A stretch of 64,000 bases of DNA from Melitaea cinxia (Eukaryota; Arthropoda; Insecta; Lepidoptera; Nymphalidae), in contig NC_059419.1 of the NCBI RefSeq assembly GCF_905220565.1, forward strand, positions 6,625,326-6,689,325. The letters run 5' to 3'. Shown in pieces: positions 45,816 through 57,295 of the stretch. Numbering within the stretch: the stretch's first letter is position 1; every line of letters begins with the position of its first letter. The notes beneath the pieces were generated by a model. That model made no database searches, was not told the origin of the DNA, and saw only the letters and a program-made list of their open reading frames with translations. The position numbers were made by a program, and so were the translations under genes.

Positions 45816-48209
45816 ACAAATTACATTGGACGTACCGCATGCAAAAGTTCATGACGCATTGTAGCCATTAGATTATCGCCGTACCATCTGTTACATAATT
45901 ATACAATGAACTCGCTCCGAATGATGAACTGACAGCGGTGATTGCTGCTTTTTAAACGTGTACATTTAAATGTGTTGCTCTTAATCACGTAACCTTATTT
46001 TATTAAGTGATTGTACACTCTTGCTCCTATAATATTTCATCAATTAATGCAATTCCGGATATTTATGAATTAATTTTAAAATAACCAATTATCTTTTGAA
46101 ATTAATTGCTTAATAGCAATCGCTCTAACATACATAAATAACATATTACATAGAATTATAAATATGATATTTTATATTATATAATTAGAAACTCACTAGA
46201 AATTTCCAATATTTGATGTCGTAATTTTTACCAATAGCGATCATAAATATCTAATAAATCGTACAAATACCTTACTTACTTCAAACATACTTCGTTACGA
46301 GGTTTCATCATTTTACAGTTTCGAATCATTAATTTGACACTTGGCACGTCACTGTACAAAACAAGACATACATAAAACAGCAGGTTAAAAGTTGACCATC
46401 GTTTAGTGCTCAGAACAGTTGAGCAATTTCTTTGTTAATGGATTTGTAATGAGACAGTGCACATAAAGAAATATTCATTAACCTACATTTTTCACTTCTG
46501 TATTGTTACAGCCCTTTCGAGTTTTTCTTTAGCTCTTTATTTGAATGTAGTGTAAATTTAGTGGAATATCTTAATGTGTTCATTCTCCTTTACTAATTTA
46601 TCTTTACTGCGACTAAAATCAACCATTTCGTATTCTCAGCATTCCGCACCGTTAATTATTTTTATGAAACACCGCAACTTTTACGAGGTTCTTTTATTCT
46701 TCGATACCCAATACGAGGGATTTTATGCCGCAGCGCCAGCACCGTTTTTATGAGTCGTTTCGTCTCATCGTCCAGTTATCGATATGTGCAAGTATTAAGT
46801 TTAACAACCGTCCTGATTTCCCACTACCTGGGGAAAACTATCAAGTTATTTTCCTAAGACTTTACCGCCAATCTTAGGCAATATTAAAAATATGGGATTG
46901 TAATGGAATATTTTTAATATTCAATGATAAAAAAAATTATCTAAACTATGCCATTGGATTTCACGAATATCATGTTTCAAATAAGTAGAGGATTTATATG
47001 CCGATGTAAATCGCCCGATCATCTCGGGACCCAACCAATTTCGTTTATGTAAACTTCGAGCCCCGTCTAACACGTTTAAGAAAAAAAACTAGTATGTGTT
47101 AAGAAAAGGACGAAGGAATATGTGTCCTGAATGCCTAAACCTACGAAACTAAAGGGAATCACTCGAAGAGACTTGAGAAGTCGATCAAAGTGGGATTTGC
47201 GTTGAGACCCGTTCCTACCCGAACGAAGAGGGTTACTTAAGTCTTTCAAATTGAAATTTTGTTTTTGTTTATTTAGATTGTCAGGTGAGCTCCCAATCTC
47301 GACCGTATCTGAAACAGCTTTTATTACAAAGTCGGTCTAAAATGCTAATTTTTATTTAATTTAAATTCCTTAGTATTAGTTTCGTTTAAATTGATTTTAA
47401 AGTTCCCGTTGTGCTCGTTGTTTTAATAAACTGTTTTTTATTTACATTATTATTTGACATTTCTGTTAATCGATAGTTGTCTGACTTAACCCGTAGCTGC
47501 AACCCTAATACACGTTGATATTTCGCTGCATCGACTGTTTCAAGCGGGACTAGACTACATTTACATAACTATTTTATCTGTATCTTATTATTCGTTGGGT
47601 TGCAAGTTACATGCAATCTTGATAATTAAAGATTTATACGCCTGTCCTAAGGCAGGGCAAACGCTTTTCCAATGAGGTCTCTATTGTAATGGAGAATAGT
47701 TATCTGTAACGCCCACGAAGACTGAAGTTAATTTCATAAAAACAATTAATTTAGTATATGATTTACTAACTGGTATGTTGTCGCGAGAGATAATATGAGT
47801 AGCGAGGGTATAAATAAGAAACACTAAGTCGTGTATCGAAAATTAGTTAAATCCAGAAGCGTATGGCGATTAAGAGCGCTATTACACAATCGAAGTGCTC
47901 AGTTTTAGGTAAATTAGACGGCGCGCGGCATCGGTCGTGTACGTGTGCGTCTCGTGAAGTACGCTACACACACATGCAAACCGCTAATGCGTCGATGCCA
48001 GGACCAAACCAACTTGAGACTTTACTTTCGAAATAAATTTAATAATTACTGTTAATAATGTTCGTGCAATATTATTTAAATTTAATATTATTTTACTTAA
48101 TAATAATATTATTTTTTACCATTTTATTATTTCATTAGTCATTTCGTACTTTTAAAATTAAAAAAAAATAAAATTGAAAAATGAATATTTTTCTTTAATT
48201 TTTTAATTT
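45816..48209. other. No gene seen
   Basis: AT-rich with two patches of higher complexity: 46620-46870 (GCCGCAGCGCCAGCACCG) and 47900-48005 (GACGGCGCGCGGCATCGG). Neither holds an open frame of note; both could be regulatory or chance. Confidence 0.45.
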
Positions 48210-48668
48210 TAACCGACTTCCAAAAAAGGAGAAGGTTCTCAATTCGACTGTATTTTTTTATGAATGTTACGTCAGAACTTTTGACTGGGTGGATCGATTT
48301 CGACAATTTTTTTTAATCGAAAGGTGGTGTGTGCCATATGGTCCCACTTAAATTTATTTGAGATCTAACAACTACTTTTCGAGTTCTATCTAATAATGCT
48401 TTTATACTTGACTTGTATTAAGTATGTATTATGTATTATACCGCATAACTTTTTACTGGGTGTACTGATTTTGATGATTTTTAATTTAATTGAAAGCCGA
48501 TGTTTATTATGTGGTCACATTTAAATTTCATCGAGATCCGATTACAGCTTTTGGAGTAATCTTTGATAATGCATATTTACTTGACTATTTTTTCATCTAC
48601 CTACGTTGTTACTTGTCGATATAATTGAAGTCGGTTTTTCTTCGTTTGCCTGCAAACACAATTATTAA
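48210..48668 (+). mobile_element. Family D repeat, two-module copy with inverted ends
   Basis: It starts TAACCGACTTCCAAAAAAGG, AGAAGG and ends TGAAGTCGGTTTTTCTTCGT, TTGCCTGCAAACACAATTAT. AACCGACTTC and GAAGTCGGTT are inverted. Two related modules follow each other (about 48260-48415 and 48440-48595), each with ACTGGGTG-A--GATTT-GA and later ATTTAAATTT-AT-GAGATC. It ends about 290 bp before the stop codon of the 48957 gene. Confidence 0.8.
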
Positions 48669-48865
48669 AAAATAATTCAACACAATGTTGTGTCTATAGT
48701 CTGAATAATTATATATTACACTTTGGATATTAGTATAAAATGCATACGAGGTGTTAAAAAGGATAGTTAAGTAGGTACTCATAAGAAAAACCTATGCACA
48801 TTTAACGACTTCTTCATCACTATGTATATGGATAACACTTAAATGTGTATCGTTTGAGATAAATT

Positions 48866-48871
48866 TTTATT
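48866..48871 (-). terminator. Poly(A) signal of the 48957-52239 gene
   Basis: AATAAA on the minus strand, 85 bases beyond the TAA stop at 48957-48959. The next one or two hundred bases leftward are AT-rich. It is the nearest exact hexamer downstream of the gene. Confidence 0.6.
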
Positions 48872-48956
48872 ATAGGGATGGGTACAAAACTTTTAACTGG
48901 TATTAAAAAAAATAAGAAAAAAACTCAATAAAAACAAGTATAATTGAAAAAACTAA

Positions 48957-51842
48957 TTAAAATAATATTTTCCGGAGCGGCATAGACCGTGCTTTTCTCG
49001 AATCTATGATTTCGGGAAGAACGCACTCCTCGTAAAATTTTATTAATTTTGGCAACATTTTCTGAATCCAAAAATCCTGATCTTTGTAAACTTTTACAAT
49101 TTTAAGTGGATGGTCAGTACCAGTCCACACTGCAAATAAACAAACGTTTTTATTTGCAATGTTAAGTTGGCCTTGTATTTGGTAATACCAATCGTGATTT
49201 TTATTCAACATTACTTCGCCTTTTTTATCGATTTTGAAGCATTTTAATTTCTTTTCTAGAATCGCCGTATCAGGATCCATATTAAAAGCAGATATGGGGC
49301 ACTTTATCTCAACAAGACCATCTTCAAATACTCCATCAGGTGTAGCTCCTAAAAAGAAATGCTCTGTACTTATAAATAGGCCACACTTTTCTATGTCTAT
49401 ATTCATTTGATCGCTAAGTTGAGCTAAAGCTTTTGACTCGTTTTCTTTTCCATGTTTGATGGCAGGCACATGATCTAAATTATAAGAATACAGTAATATT
49501 TTAACCAAAGGCGCAGAGTCTGTATTAGGGCGCCTCTTGCATATTTTACTAAACATGGATGCAGTCAGTATGCATCTGCGCAGTTCTAGCCATAAGGTGC
49601 TTTCTGCTTGCAGAACAGTATTGCGCTCAATTTCTTGGCGATTTATTGTTAGTTGTTGCAAATTGGATAGAAAGAGTGTCTTGGCATTTTCGTAATCATC
49701 GTAAGTCATGTCGGGACGTTGGCATTGACTGCCATATTGGCCATCAGCGCTACCAAATTGCAGCTGCCTGCGATAACGCTTAGAGCCTGTTTCAGCTCTT
49801 TTGCTGTTGGCCAAATGTCGTTTACGCTCTAAAGTTTTCAAAGATTTCCCGGGTGACTTTTTTAAAATTGATTTATAAAGGTTGTACTGAGGGAGGCCTG
49901 TATTAAAAATCACAACAGCTGCGTAACAGCGTGCTGCATATGAGTCTTTTAAAGAAAAATTAATTCGTTTTCCTCCTATCACTTTCGCCACAACGCTATT
50001 AAACTGTTCAGCTCTATTGTTGGTATAGCAGAATATGAGACTTCTCGAGTGAAATGCTAGTTGGGAAGCATTTTTTTGTAATTTGAGTATCAGTGTCGCA
50101 ATCAAAGGAACTAAATTATTTTCTTTTTTTCTTTCATCTGTGCAATAATAACTATCACACGAGGTGTGATCTCCAAAAATATGCCGGGGACTATTTAAAA
50201 TATCACGTTGCAAATTCAGTATTTGAGTTGATATTGAAGTACTTTGTGCTTTCCTAAACTTAATTGCAGAGCGAATAGCGATGCGTAATCTTGTTAAACG
50301 ATCCCCTGTCAAATATTTACGCTCACTAAGGGGAACCGCTGTATCCTTTTGCAGTGCTAAATTTTTACCATTGTAATTGCGTAACAAATGGTTCGTACAT
50401 TCGATTTTTTGTATAGGAACGTCGGGATAAGGCCTACTTTCTAAAATATTTTTGTAAGTGCTGGAGTCACCGTCGGCAATCAGTGTGCTATAAATTAAAT
50501 TTCTTTCAGCTATCGACACCTTGAAACCTTCCACTAATATAGATTGCTCCATGCTTGTTGATGATCCGGAGTGATTTTTGTGGCAATCATGGACTTGTGG
50601 GGCTAATCCTTTTTTATTTGCGCGAGCACATATAACACAATATTTATTTCTAACCCCGATATGAAGTACTTTTCCAGTATGCTCCCCAATTATTGCGGCC
50701 ACACCTGATAAAGCCGAATAATTCGTTTTGTATGACCGTTTACTCCAGCATGCATCTGCTTCTACTGGTATCATTGCAATACCCCTACTGTTGACGTCAC
50801 CCCGTAACTCTGCAGCTTCTATTTCTTTTTTAGCCGCTTCTTGCATAGTCTCTTCTGCAGTGATACGCCACATTTCAGCCAGATCTGCATGGATTGAGCT
50901 GTATAAACGGAATGACATGGGTGGCAAATCCATAGATGCAGTGAGCTCATTGAAATTGGAAAGTCCTATTCCTACCATTAATACTCCTGACACTGCGCCT
51001 GTATTGACATTTAAATTTAAATTTTCTTCGTTACATGTTTCTAATTTAAAAAGCAACCCACACATACAACATTTTAATTCGAATTGCGAAATGAGTCCCT
51101 TTTGTATTTCCTTTACGATTTTTAAATTATTCAATCGGCAACCAAATTTTTCGCCATGTTTGTCAATTAAAAGTAACTGATTCATAAAAAAACTAAAATC
51201 GATAATTCGTCTTCCTTCTATATCTTGAAATTCCTGAAAAATGAAAACCGGGAATGTAGATACTCAGTGTAAAAAAATCAATTAATATGTAGCTGTATTA
51301 CGAGTAACAAGAAAATACTCACCTTGTTATTTATACTGGTATGAGATTGATCCTGATAATCTATTGTTAAACTAAATATGCTTTCATTATCCTGTAAGAA
51401 ATAAAGAAATCTATTAATTATGCACTAGCTTATAGATAATTTACACATGCACAAATAATCTGGCTAGTGAGAATAATTAAATATAAGTATAGTAGTATAA
51501 GAAATAAATTATTACTACCACGTTATTTGTATTTCTGTCAGAATCTATTGTAAAATCTCTCGGTGGGTTAAATGTGCTTTCATTCTCCTGTAAAAGTTAA
51601 ATAATCTGATAAATGTTCTTATATTATGTGGTAGCAGTAATATTAATAGCGCATAAAATAAATTGTTTAGATAAAAGTGGGGAAAATTTACCTTTGGTAA
51701 ATCAGAATCCATATTTTCATTTGGCGAATTTACTTGCACCTGCTGCATTTCAGCTTTTTGTTGCCTATAAATAGAAATGTATGTTATATGTTTTTGAATA
51801 AGTTCCCGAGAAACATAAATAGTCCTTTTTGAAGCAGCCATG

Positions 51843-51916
<74 letters not shown>

Positions 51917-52224
51917 AATATTTAAAAAACCTACTGCATAAACACAGCTGAAACGAAATAAACAAGCATTATCATTTAAAGAACTTCTATCTTTCTCTTT
52001 CTTATTCTTATCTATCACGAAATTTTCAAAAGTAGGTAATTTGGTGCATATTGTTATGTAAATGTTTGTTAACTAAAATATTACAGAGTTGTAAAGTAAA
52101 CATTTAAAATATAATTTTAAAAATCTTACCGATAAGCTTCTCTTGCGCGTTTCAAATTATCGGCTAAAACCTTCTTATTTTTTTTGATAGCACCAAAAAT
52201 TTTATTTTTTTCTCTTTTGCCCAT
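48957..52224 (-). CDS. Mutator-like transposase region fused to YqaJ-type nuclease, five coding exons
   Basis: Predicted protein of 860 residues from exons 52224-52130, 51764-51692, 51587-51519, 51391-51323 and 51233-48957. Every junction has GT/AG and the phases agree (one phase-2 junction giving Arg, the rest phase 0). The start ATG gives MGKREKNKIFGAIKK. The last exon supplies GRRIIDFSFF before the ATG at 51185, so that ATG is internal. Residues about 103-570 look like the Mutator-like domain of insect proteins: candidate acidic residues are D262 (VEADACWS), D356 (LIADGDSS) and E511 (NNRAEQFNS), with a Cys/His cluster near 301-323 (CVIC, HDCHKNH). Residues about 640-815 are a YqaJ/lambda-exonuclease-like PD-(D/E)XK fold: WLELRR, HGKENE (E701), GATPDG (D735), VEIKCP (E744, K746) and YYQIQGQL (Q787). 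Function is not established; DNA cleavage or transposition is inferred from the families. There is no premature stop. Confidence 0.85.
51323..51391 (-). other. Coding exon 4 (69 nt), duplicate of exon 3
   Basis: Flanked by a TTTCTTACAG acceptor and a GTGAGT donor, phase 0 at both ends. It encodes 23 residues beginning DNESIF and ending SINNK. Equal length, equal phase and the (D/E)NES-F start mark it as related to exon 3. Confidence 0.8.
51519..51587 (-). other. Coding exon 3 (69 nt), duplicate of exon 4
   Basis: Flanked by an ACTTTTACAG acceptor and a GTAGTA donor, phase 0 at both ends. It encodes 23 residues beginning ENESTF and ending TNNV. Removing either or both exons keeps the frame. 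Confidence 0.8.
51846..51914. repeat. (TA)34 microsatellite inside intron 1
   Basis: About 68 bases of uninterrupted TA lie between coding exons 1 and 2. The 157- and 66-codon open frames across it are artefacts of the repeat. Confidence 0.95.
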
Positions 52225-52239
52225 TATTGTAAACAATGT
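52130..52239 (-). other. First coding exon with its 5'UTR splice junction
   Basis: A TTTTTTTCAG acceptor ends at 52240, then 15 bases of leader, ATG at 52224, 31 codons rich in Lys and Arg, and CG before a GTAAG donor (52129-52125). A noncoding exon upstream ends ACAA with a GTAAGT donor at 52367-52362, so a 128-base intron lies in the 5'UTR. Confidence 0.75.
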
Positions 52240-52367
52240 CTGAAAAAAAAATAGCTGTATTTACGTGTATGTTTCTTTATTTTAATATATTCTCATTAGA
52301 ATATCAAAGGAACATACTTATATAAATATACATTATAATCAAACAATAACTAATAAAAAAAACTTAC

Positions 52368-52516
52368 TTGTTTCAAAAAGTGTTGGTTGCGCTATATTCT
52401 TGGCGAATTGATGAGATCACGTGGCACACAAAGTGACAAAAGCAAGCGATACGTGTTCTCGTCGTGAGCGCTTGGCGGTGACTAAAGTTACAGACCGCGA
52501 GTCCCGAGATTTATAA
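52368..52516 (-). promoter_or_regulatory. Core promoter and noncoding first exon of the 48957 gene
   Basis: TATAAA on the minus strand at 52515-52510 would place the transcription start near 52480-52486, giving a leader of about 115 bases to the donor at 52367. The leader is richer in GC (CACCGCCAAGCGCTCACGAC) than its surroundings. This is a simple TATA-type promoter. Confidence 0.55.
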
Positions 52517-53142
52517 TGGATTTTTACTGATTTTAGCATTGCATACAACAATTATTACGTTACTTATTATTATATTTACATGGATAATTTTTTTTTTCAA
52601 GCAAGGTAATATAGTAAGCTTGGTTATTATTTAAGTTTTGTTTGAATTTGGATTATATATTCATAAATAAAAAATATAATTTCGGGCGAAATATTATCAG
52701 TTACTCTCTATTTTGCAGAATTATTTTTGATGGATTACTGTATGAAACATAATAAATTGAATTAAGCACTCCAAAGTAGAAGATACAGTTGTACCATAAA
52801 CATTTTTAAAAATGACTAAAATGTTATATTTTCGATGTAACAAAGCATTAAAAGATGCCCAAAACTAAAATTTTATGAAACATCCTTTACAGAGACAAAG
52901 ATTTTATTGATTTCCGTAAAAAAATTGAAATATTTATTTAATACACTCCCAAGAATACGAATCAATCTTTCTTGGCCATATATTTTTTTTTAATTTGTGG
53001 CTATACCTAAACCACAATCACACATCAAAACTCAAGTCAAACGCTCAAATCCACGAAAAATTGTAATAGCCCTCTTAAAAATAAATCACAGATAAACATT
53101 CAAGTCGACACGTCCCTCCAACTTAACCGATACTAGCACTTA
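52517..53142. other. No gene seen
   Basis: AT-rich flank upstream of the promoter. I looked here and at 48670-48860 for inverted terminal repeats and saw none. Confidence 0.5.
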
Positions 53143-53544
53143 ATGTCTGTCGACGGGATGTTTTTTAAACAATCTTCTTCATATATTATGTTAACTAGAC
53201 AACCATGTGGCACAATGTTTATATTCCATTTAGCATCATATTCTTTTTTCACTGACATAAAGTCGAAAGTTGTAGAACAATTGCAATCGGGTCAAACAGC
53301 ACAACAAAGTCTACGTAACATTGGTAAACTGCTTATCATTCAAATTTGGTTTCTGTTCCCTAGAGTTAAGGATTATAAATTGATTAACGGTGTATTGGTA
53401 GGTTTTGTAAATCGGGAAATAGACGTCGGTCTTTGTTTGCTCCGAACAGATGAGAAGCAGCCGAACAAAACAGTTCGGGTGTTAACGTTTTCAAACAACA
53501 ATTTTTGGTTCGTTAATCCATCATCGGTTTGTTATCTGTTTTGA
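53143..53544 (+). pseudogene. 133-codon open frame; C-terminal half resembles an ionotropic-receptor ligand-binding segment
   Basis: Residues about 75-133 read KDYKLINGVLVGFVNREIDV, GLCLLRTDEK and FWFVNPSSVCYLF. That has the order seen in insect ionotropic receptors: an NG-x-x-x-G turn, then RE-x-DVG, a threonine-acidic-Lys patch, then a strand ending in a hydrophobic segment near the pore. About four residues usually found between G and RE-DVG are missing. The first half looks unrelated. No flanking exons were found, so this would be a relic or one isolated exon; it may also be chance. Confidence 0.28.
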
Positions 53545-54277
53545 GATTTATAAAACATTCTATTTGTCTAAAATTAATGAACTTGGCGGTTATTTATTTG
53601 TTAATTTGCTAATACTTGTAAAGTTATAAAATATTCTGTAAAACTTTCCAATTGTTTTTGAAAACGTAATAGTTTTAGAAAATACTATTCATAGGAATAA
53701 AAATAATTGGCATTTTTTTTTTCTGACGTTGAAAATAGTACTCGAGCAATTAAAACTTTGACACCAATACAAACAGAACTTAAAGAACCTGTAATAGGTG
53801 CGCAAACTTGAATTTTATATTCGACCTTTATACACAAGTAGGTACAAAAATTGTCAAAAAAATTCCATTTCGAAATAAAATGCCATTCAATGCTGAGCAC
53901 ATTACTTTTTCACAGCGTTTCCCTAACTTTTTTGGATGGAAAAGGCTTTGAAAAGGACCACTTGAAAAAAGTATGAAATAACGCGGTATCCTACCGGAAG
54001 TCTGGTGCCGGAAGTCACTAGGCTTCCCGGATGTGCTGGAGGACTCTCGGAGACCCGAAATTGTATTTAATCGTACATGCGACCGCTGCGAAGAAAGTGT
54101 ATCGAAACAACCTCATGAGAATTATTTATAATTAAGGCATTTTCATTTTTGGGCCAACATCGTAATTTAGGATGATAATAGGGAAATTTCTGGATGCATA
54201 TATAAAGAAGTTAGCATAAAAAATACATTAATTTTGAAAGGAAAATAATAAATATTCTAAATGTATTTTTACAATCG
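53545..54277. other. No gene seen
   Basis: AT-rich DNA with a small GC-richer patch at about 53990-54090 (GGAAGTCTGGTGCCGGAAGT). Confidence 0.5.
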
Positions 54278-54382
54278 CTTCAGCCTGTAATATCCCACTG
54301 CTGGGAATAGGCCTCTTTCACCGTGTTAGGAGAAGGATCAAACACTAATCTACCACGCTGCTCAAATGCGGGTTGGCGGATT
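54278..54382 (-). mobile_element. SINE family A fragment
   Basis: TTCAGCCTGTAATATCCCAC, TGCTGGGAATAGGCCTCTTT and GCGGGTTGGCGGATTT are the antisense 3' part of family A. Confidence 0.8.
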
Positions 54383-55259
54383 TTTAGTATATCGAATTAC
54401 CGACACATAATTCAACTAAAATGTAAACTGTCATAGTCTCAAACTAAATTAGATGGCATTTGTTATAAGATCCTTACACAAACAAAATGGCAGAAAGCGT
54501 GGCTTCGTTACAACCGTTTTGTGAAAGCCTATCTCTGAAACGACCACGGACACTGTAAAGAACTTATTTCCCTAAAGGGCAAGTAGAATTATGCTCCGTA
54601 CTTAGGAATATTAAGCTCAGTATACATGTACGTAGTCACAAAAAATAGGACCGCCACAGTCGGAGTTTGAATGAAAATTTTGCGGGCACCGAAATAGTTG
54701 TGTGAAATGATAGTACTTTCTGTATTATGTTTGCAACTAGTGCTTGCTATTCCGTGCCGTAAAAGTTTTTAAATGAAAATTGTAATGGAGTGCAGATATA
54801 ACCACAATAAAATAATTTCAGATGAGATATGTACGGCCTTTTAATGTTTTGCTTTTTTATTCGTGTAATAAATTCTGACTTATTTACATTATTTTCAACA
54901 TAAATATACAGTCGGATTAATGATCTGTTAAGAGCTCCCACTGATATATAAAGTACTTATTAGTAAATAATTATTTTTCTTTCACATAAAAAATAAGTTA
55001 TCGTACCAATTTTTTATGCAAAATTATATGTATTTTTAAACCTAAGGAAAGATCATTGTCGTGTTGTATTAATATATAATTTTGTTGGTGGTTTATATAA
55101 TAAATAAATAAAGCAAAATAAATCTTATAAATAAAACGTCGTAATAAGGTTGAAAAACGGCTCAGCGAAACTAACCTAATTTGTCGCCAATAACAGCCAA
55201 ACCTAATGTAACGTGAAAGCAATAAAACTCAACTGAAATAAAAATCCGTACAGAACCGA
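54383..55259. other. No gene seen
   Basis: AT-rich DNA. Confidence 0.5.
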
Positions 55260-55500
55260 AATATTCCGAGTTCGTTGCGTTCGGCTTATTTATTATTTTT
55301 GTTTACAACCGTGTCAAAAGCACGGCACGACAATCTATCAGCGCTAGCTGGCGGCCGGCCAAGGAAACTATTTCAAACTATTCAGGCGGCCGTTAATAGT
55401 TTACTGTAGGTCCGCGAGTGTGTCCCGCGCTTTGTAATTAATACGCGTGACATCGAAGGAGGCGACACGAGCGACTTCGAAATGTATAGAAATAGAAGTG
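55260..55500. promoter_or_regulatory. GC/CpG-richer island, possible regulatory sequence
   Basis: CGTTGCGTTCGGC, AGCGCTAGCTGGCGGCCGGC, CAGGCGGCCGTTAATAG and GGAGGCGACACGAGCG stand out from AT-rich flanks. TTGTTTAC is forkhead-like. There is no open frame and no repeat. This is a compositional observation only. Confidence 0.3.
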
Positions 55501-56043
55501 ACATAACTTTATTTTTCGTCAGGTTTATCGTTATTTGTTTCTGTGACGGTTGTGACATCTGTCCATTAGCTATGATACGTGTACTCGTATGAATCAGCGC
55601 TACAGGATGTTAAATGTTTTATTATACGGGAAAATGATATATGTCTATTAAAAATTTATTTGAATAATTTTGACGAAAACATATGTCTAGCGATGACTTT
55701 TATGATATGATGATGATATTATGTTTTTCTTATTTTGAATTATGATTTATATTGGGTTTAGATTTTTAATTTAATACACGTAACTATATGATATTGTATA
55801 TCGTATTTTGTAATAAATTTCCATATTAATTACTTTATTATATTTCGTGGCACAACTGCGGTACCTATTTATATTCTTTGTATAAGTACACCGCTAAGTC
55901 AGAAATGCTTTTTGTTGCGGTGAGGCTGACGAGAGAGTCGGTGTAATTATATGGATAAGGCATTTCAACTTGAGTTCTATGATTTGCTACGTCTTTTTTT
56001 ACTGTTGCAAATGTTCGTGGCAACCATATAATATTGACGAGAT

Positions 56044-56181
56044 TATTACAAGGAAGGCCCTGCGGTCACCAACCCGCCTGCCCAGCGTGGTGACTGTGGG
56101 CAACACACATGAGTTCACACCATTTTTGGAACTTGTGAAGGCCTGTGTCCAGCTGTTAGGCTGAAGTGATATTACAAGGAA
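56044..56181 (+). mobile_element. SINE family C, 5'-truncated, with 12-bp target duplication
   Basis: TATTACAAGGAA is present at 56044-56055 and 56170-56181. The 114-bp insert runs GGCCCTGCGGTCACCAACCC, GCCTGCCCAGCGTGGTGACT, then GAAGGCCTGTGTCCAG and GGCTGAAGTG, ending in the RTE-like tail. Confidence 0.9.
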
Positions 56182-57295
56182 ATAAAGTGTTGTTACCTAC
56201 TTGTTTTTTTTTTATACTAAAATAATACATACCTTCCACTTTATCTATATGTAAATTTTTTACGGTATTATTGTACTATACTCACTCTACAGTATTACTA
56301 TTCTTATTTTATTTATTTATTTAACAATTTTAATACGTACAGGATTATACACAATATTTTGTCATGGAGACTCATGTATAATGGGTACGTATATAAGTAT
56401 TTTAGTGCATACCTAAGGTATTAAATAATAATTTTAAACACATATTACTTAAGAAAAGTATTATAAATAGTTTCTGTGTATCTGTTAGATATCCCTGTGT
56501 TTCTATAAAAATAACAATTTATAGGGAAATGTAAGATTTTTTTAACACTCGTCATCATCCAATAGAATTATCAGTAATGAGTGGGGTGAATGACCCGAGG
56601 AGAGTGAATTTTGCAACCGCAGGAGATGTAAGAGTGCTCGGCTCTTGTGTTAGGGCTGGCAATAAGTTTACACTAACTAATATACTGAAATTTAAAATAT
56701 GTATGATACGTTGTTGAACTGAAGTTAAACTTATTATATAAAACTTATATCATTATTATAAATGTCTTTTATACCTATTAGAATAAAAAATGAATCTATA
56801 GTTTAACTTCAAAGTTTCTTTTAGTAAATAGTAGACTGAATTAAATAATTCAATGACAATTAAGTACAAACAAAACAAATTTCGATTATACTCGAGCATA
56901 TACACTCCCAATTTGAAGTACTTTCACAAAATATAATCTCCTGCAAAATGTACGTTAAGTAGAACAAACAAACCGTAAACGAGATAAAAACCCAATCAAC
57001 GCATCCGAAAATTTCCCCAATCTAATCCAACACAAGTATCCACGATTTTAAGTGCAAAATGTTCCGAACACGTAACAGCATAATCTAAAATATACACAGA
57101 GTTTAACTGTTTTCAACGAATTTAATACTGATGTTCAAGCAGATAAGAAAATTTATAAATTAAATAATGAGGGATGAAATACTGCTGTTACTACTTTGGT
57201 GTTAAAAATAACACCAAACAAATGTTGAGTTTATAGTATCTTTGAAAACATGAACAAGCTGACAGACATTAAAAACATGCTTGAGCTAATCAAAC
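56182..57295. other. No gene seen
   Basis: AT-rich DNA. Confidence 0.5.

Noticed and set aside
50728..51180. 150-codon plus-strand frame
   Set aside because: It lies opposite the Mutator-YqaJ exon and shows no protein features of its own.
51545..52018. 157-codon and 66-codon minus-strand frames with Tyr-Ile runs
   Set aside because: They run through the (TA)34 microsatellite and adjoining introns; the true coding exons are 51764-51692 and 51587-51519 in the order shown by the splice sites.
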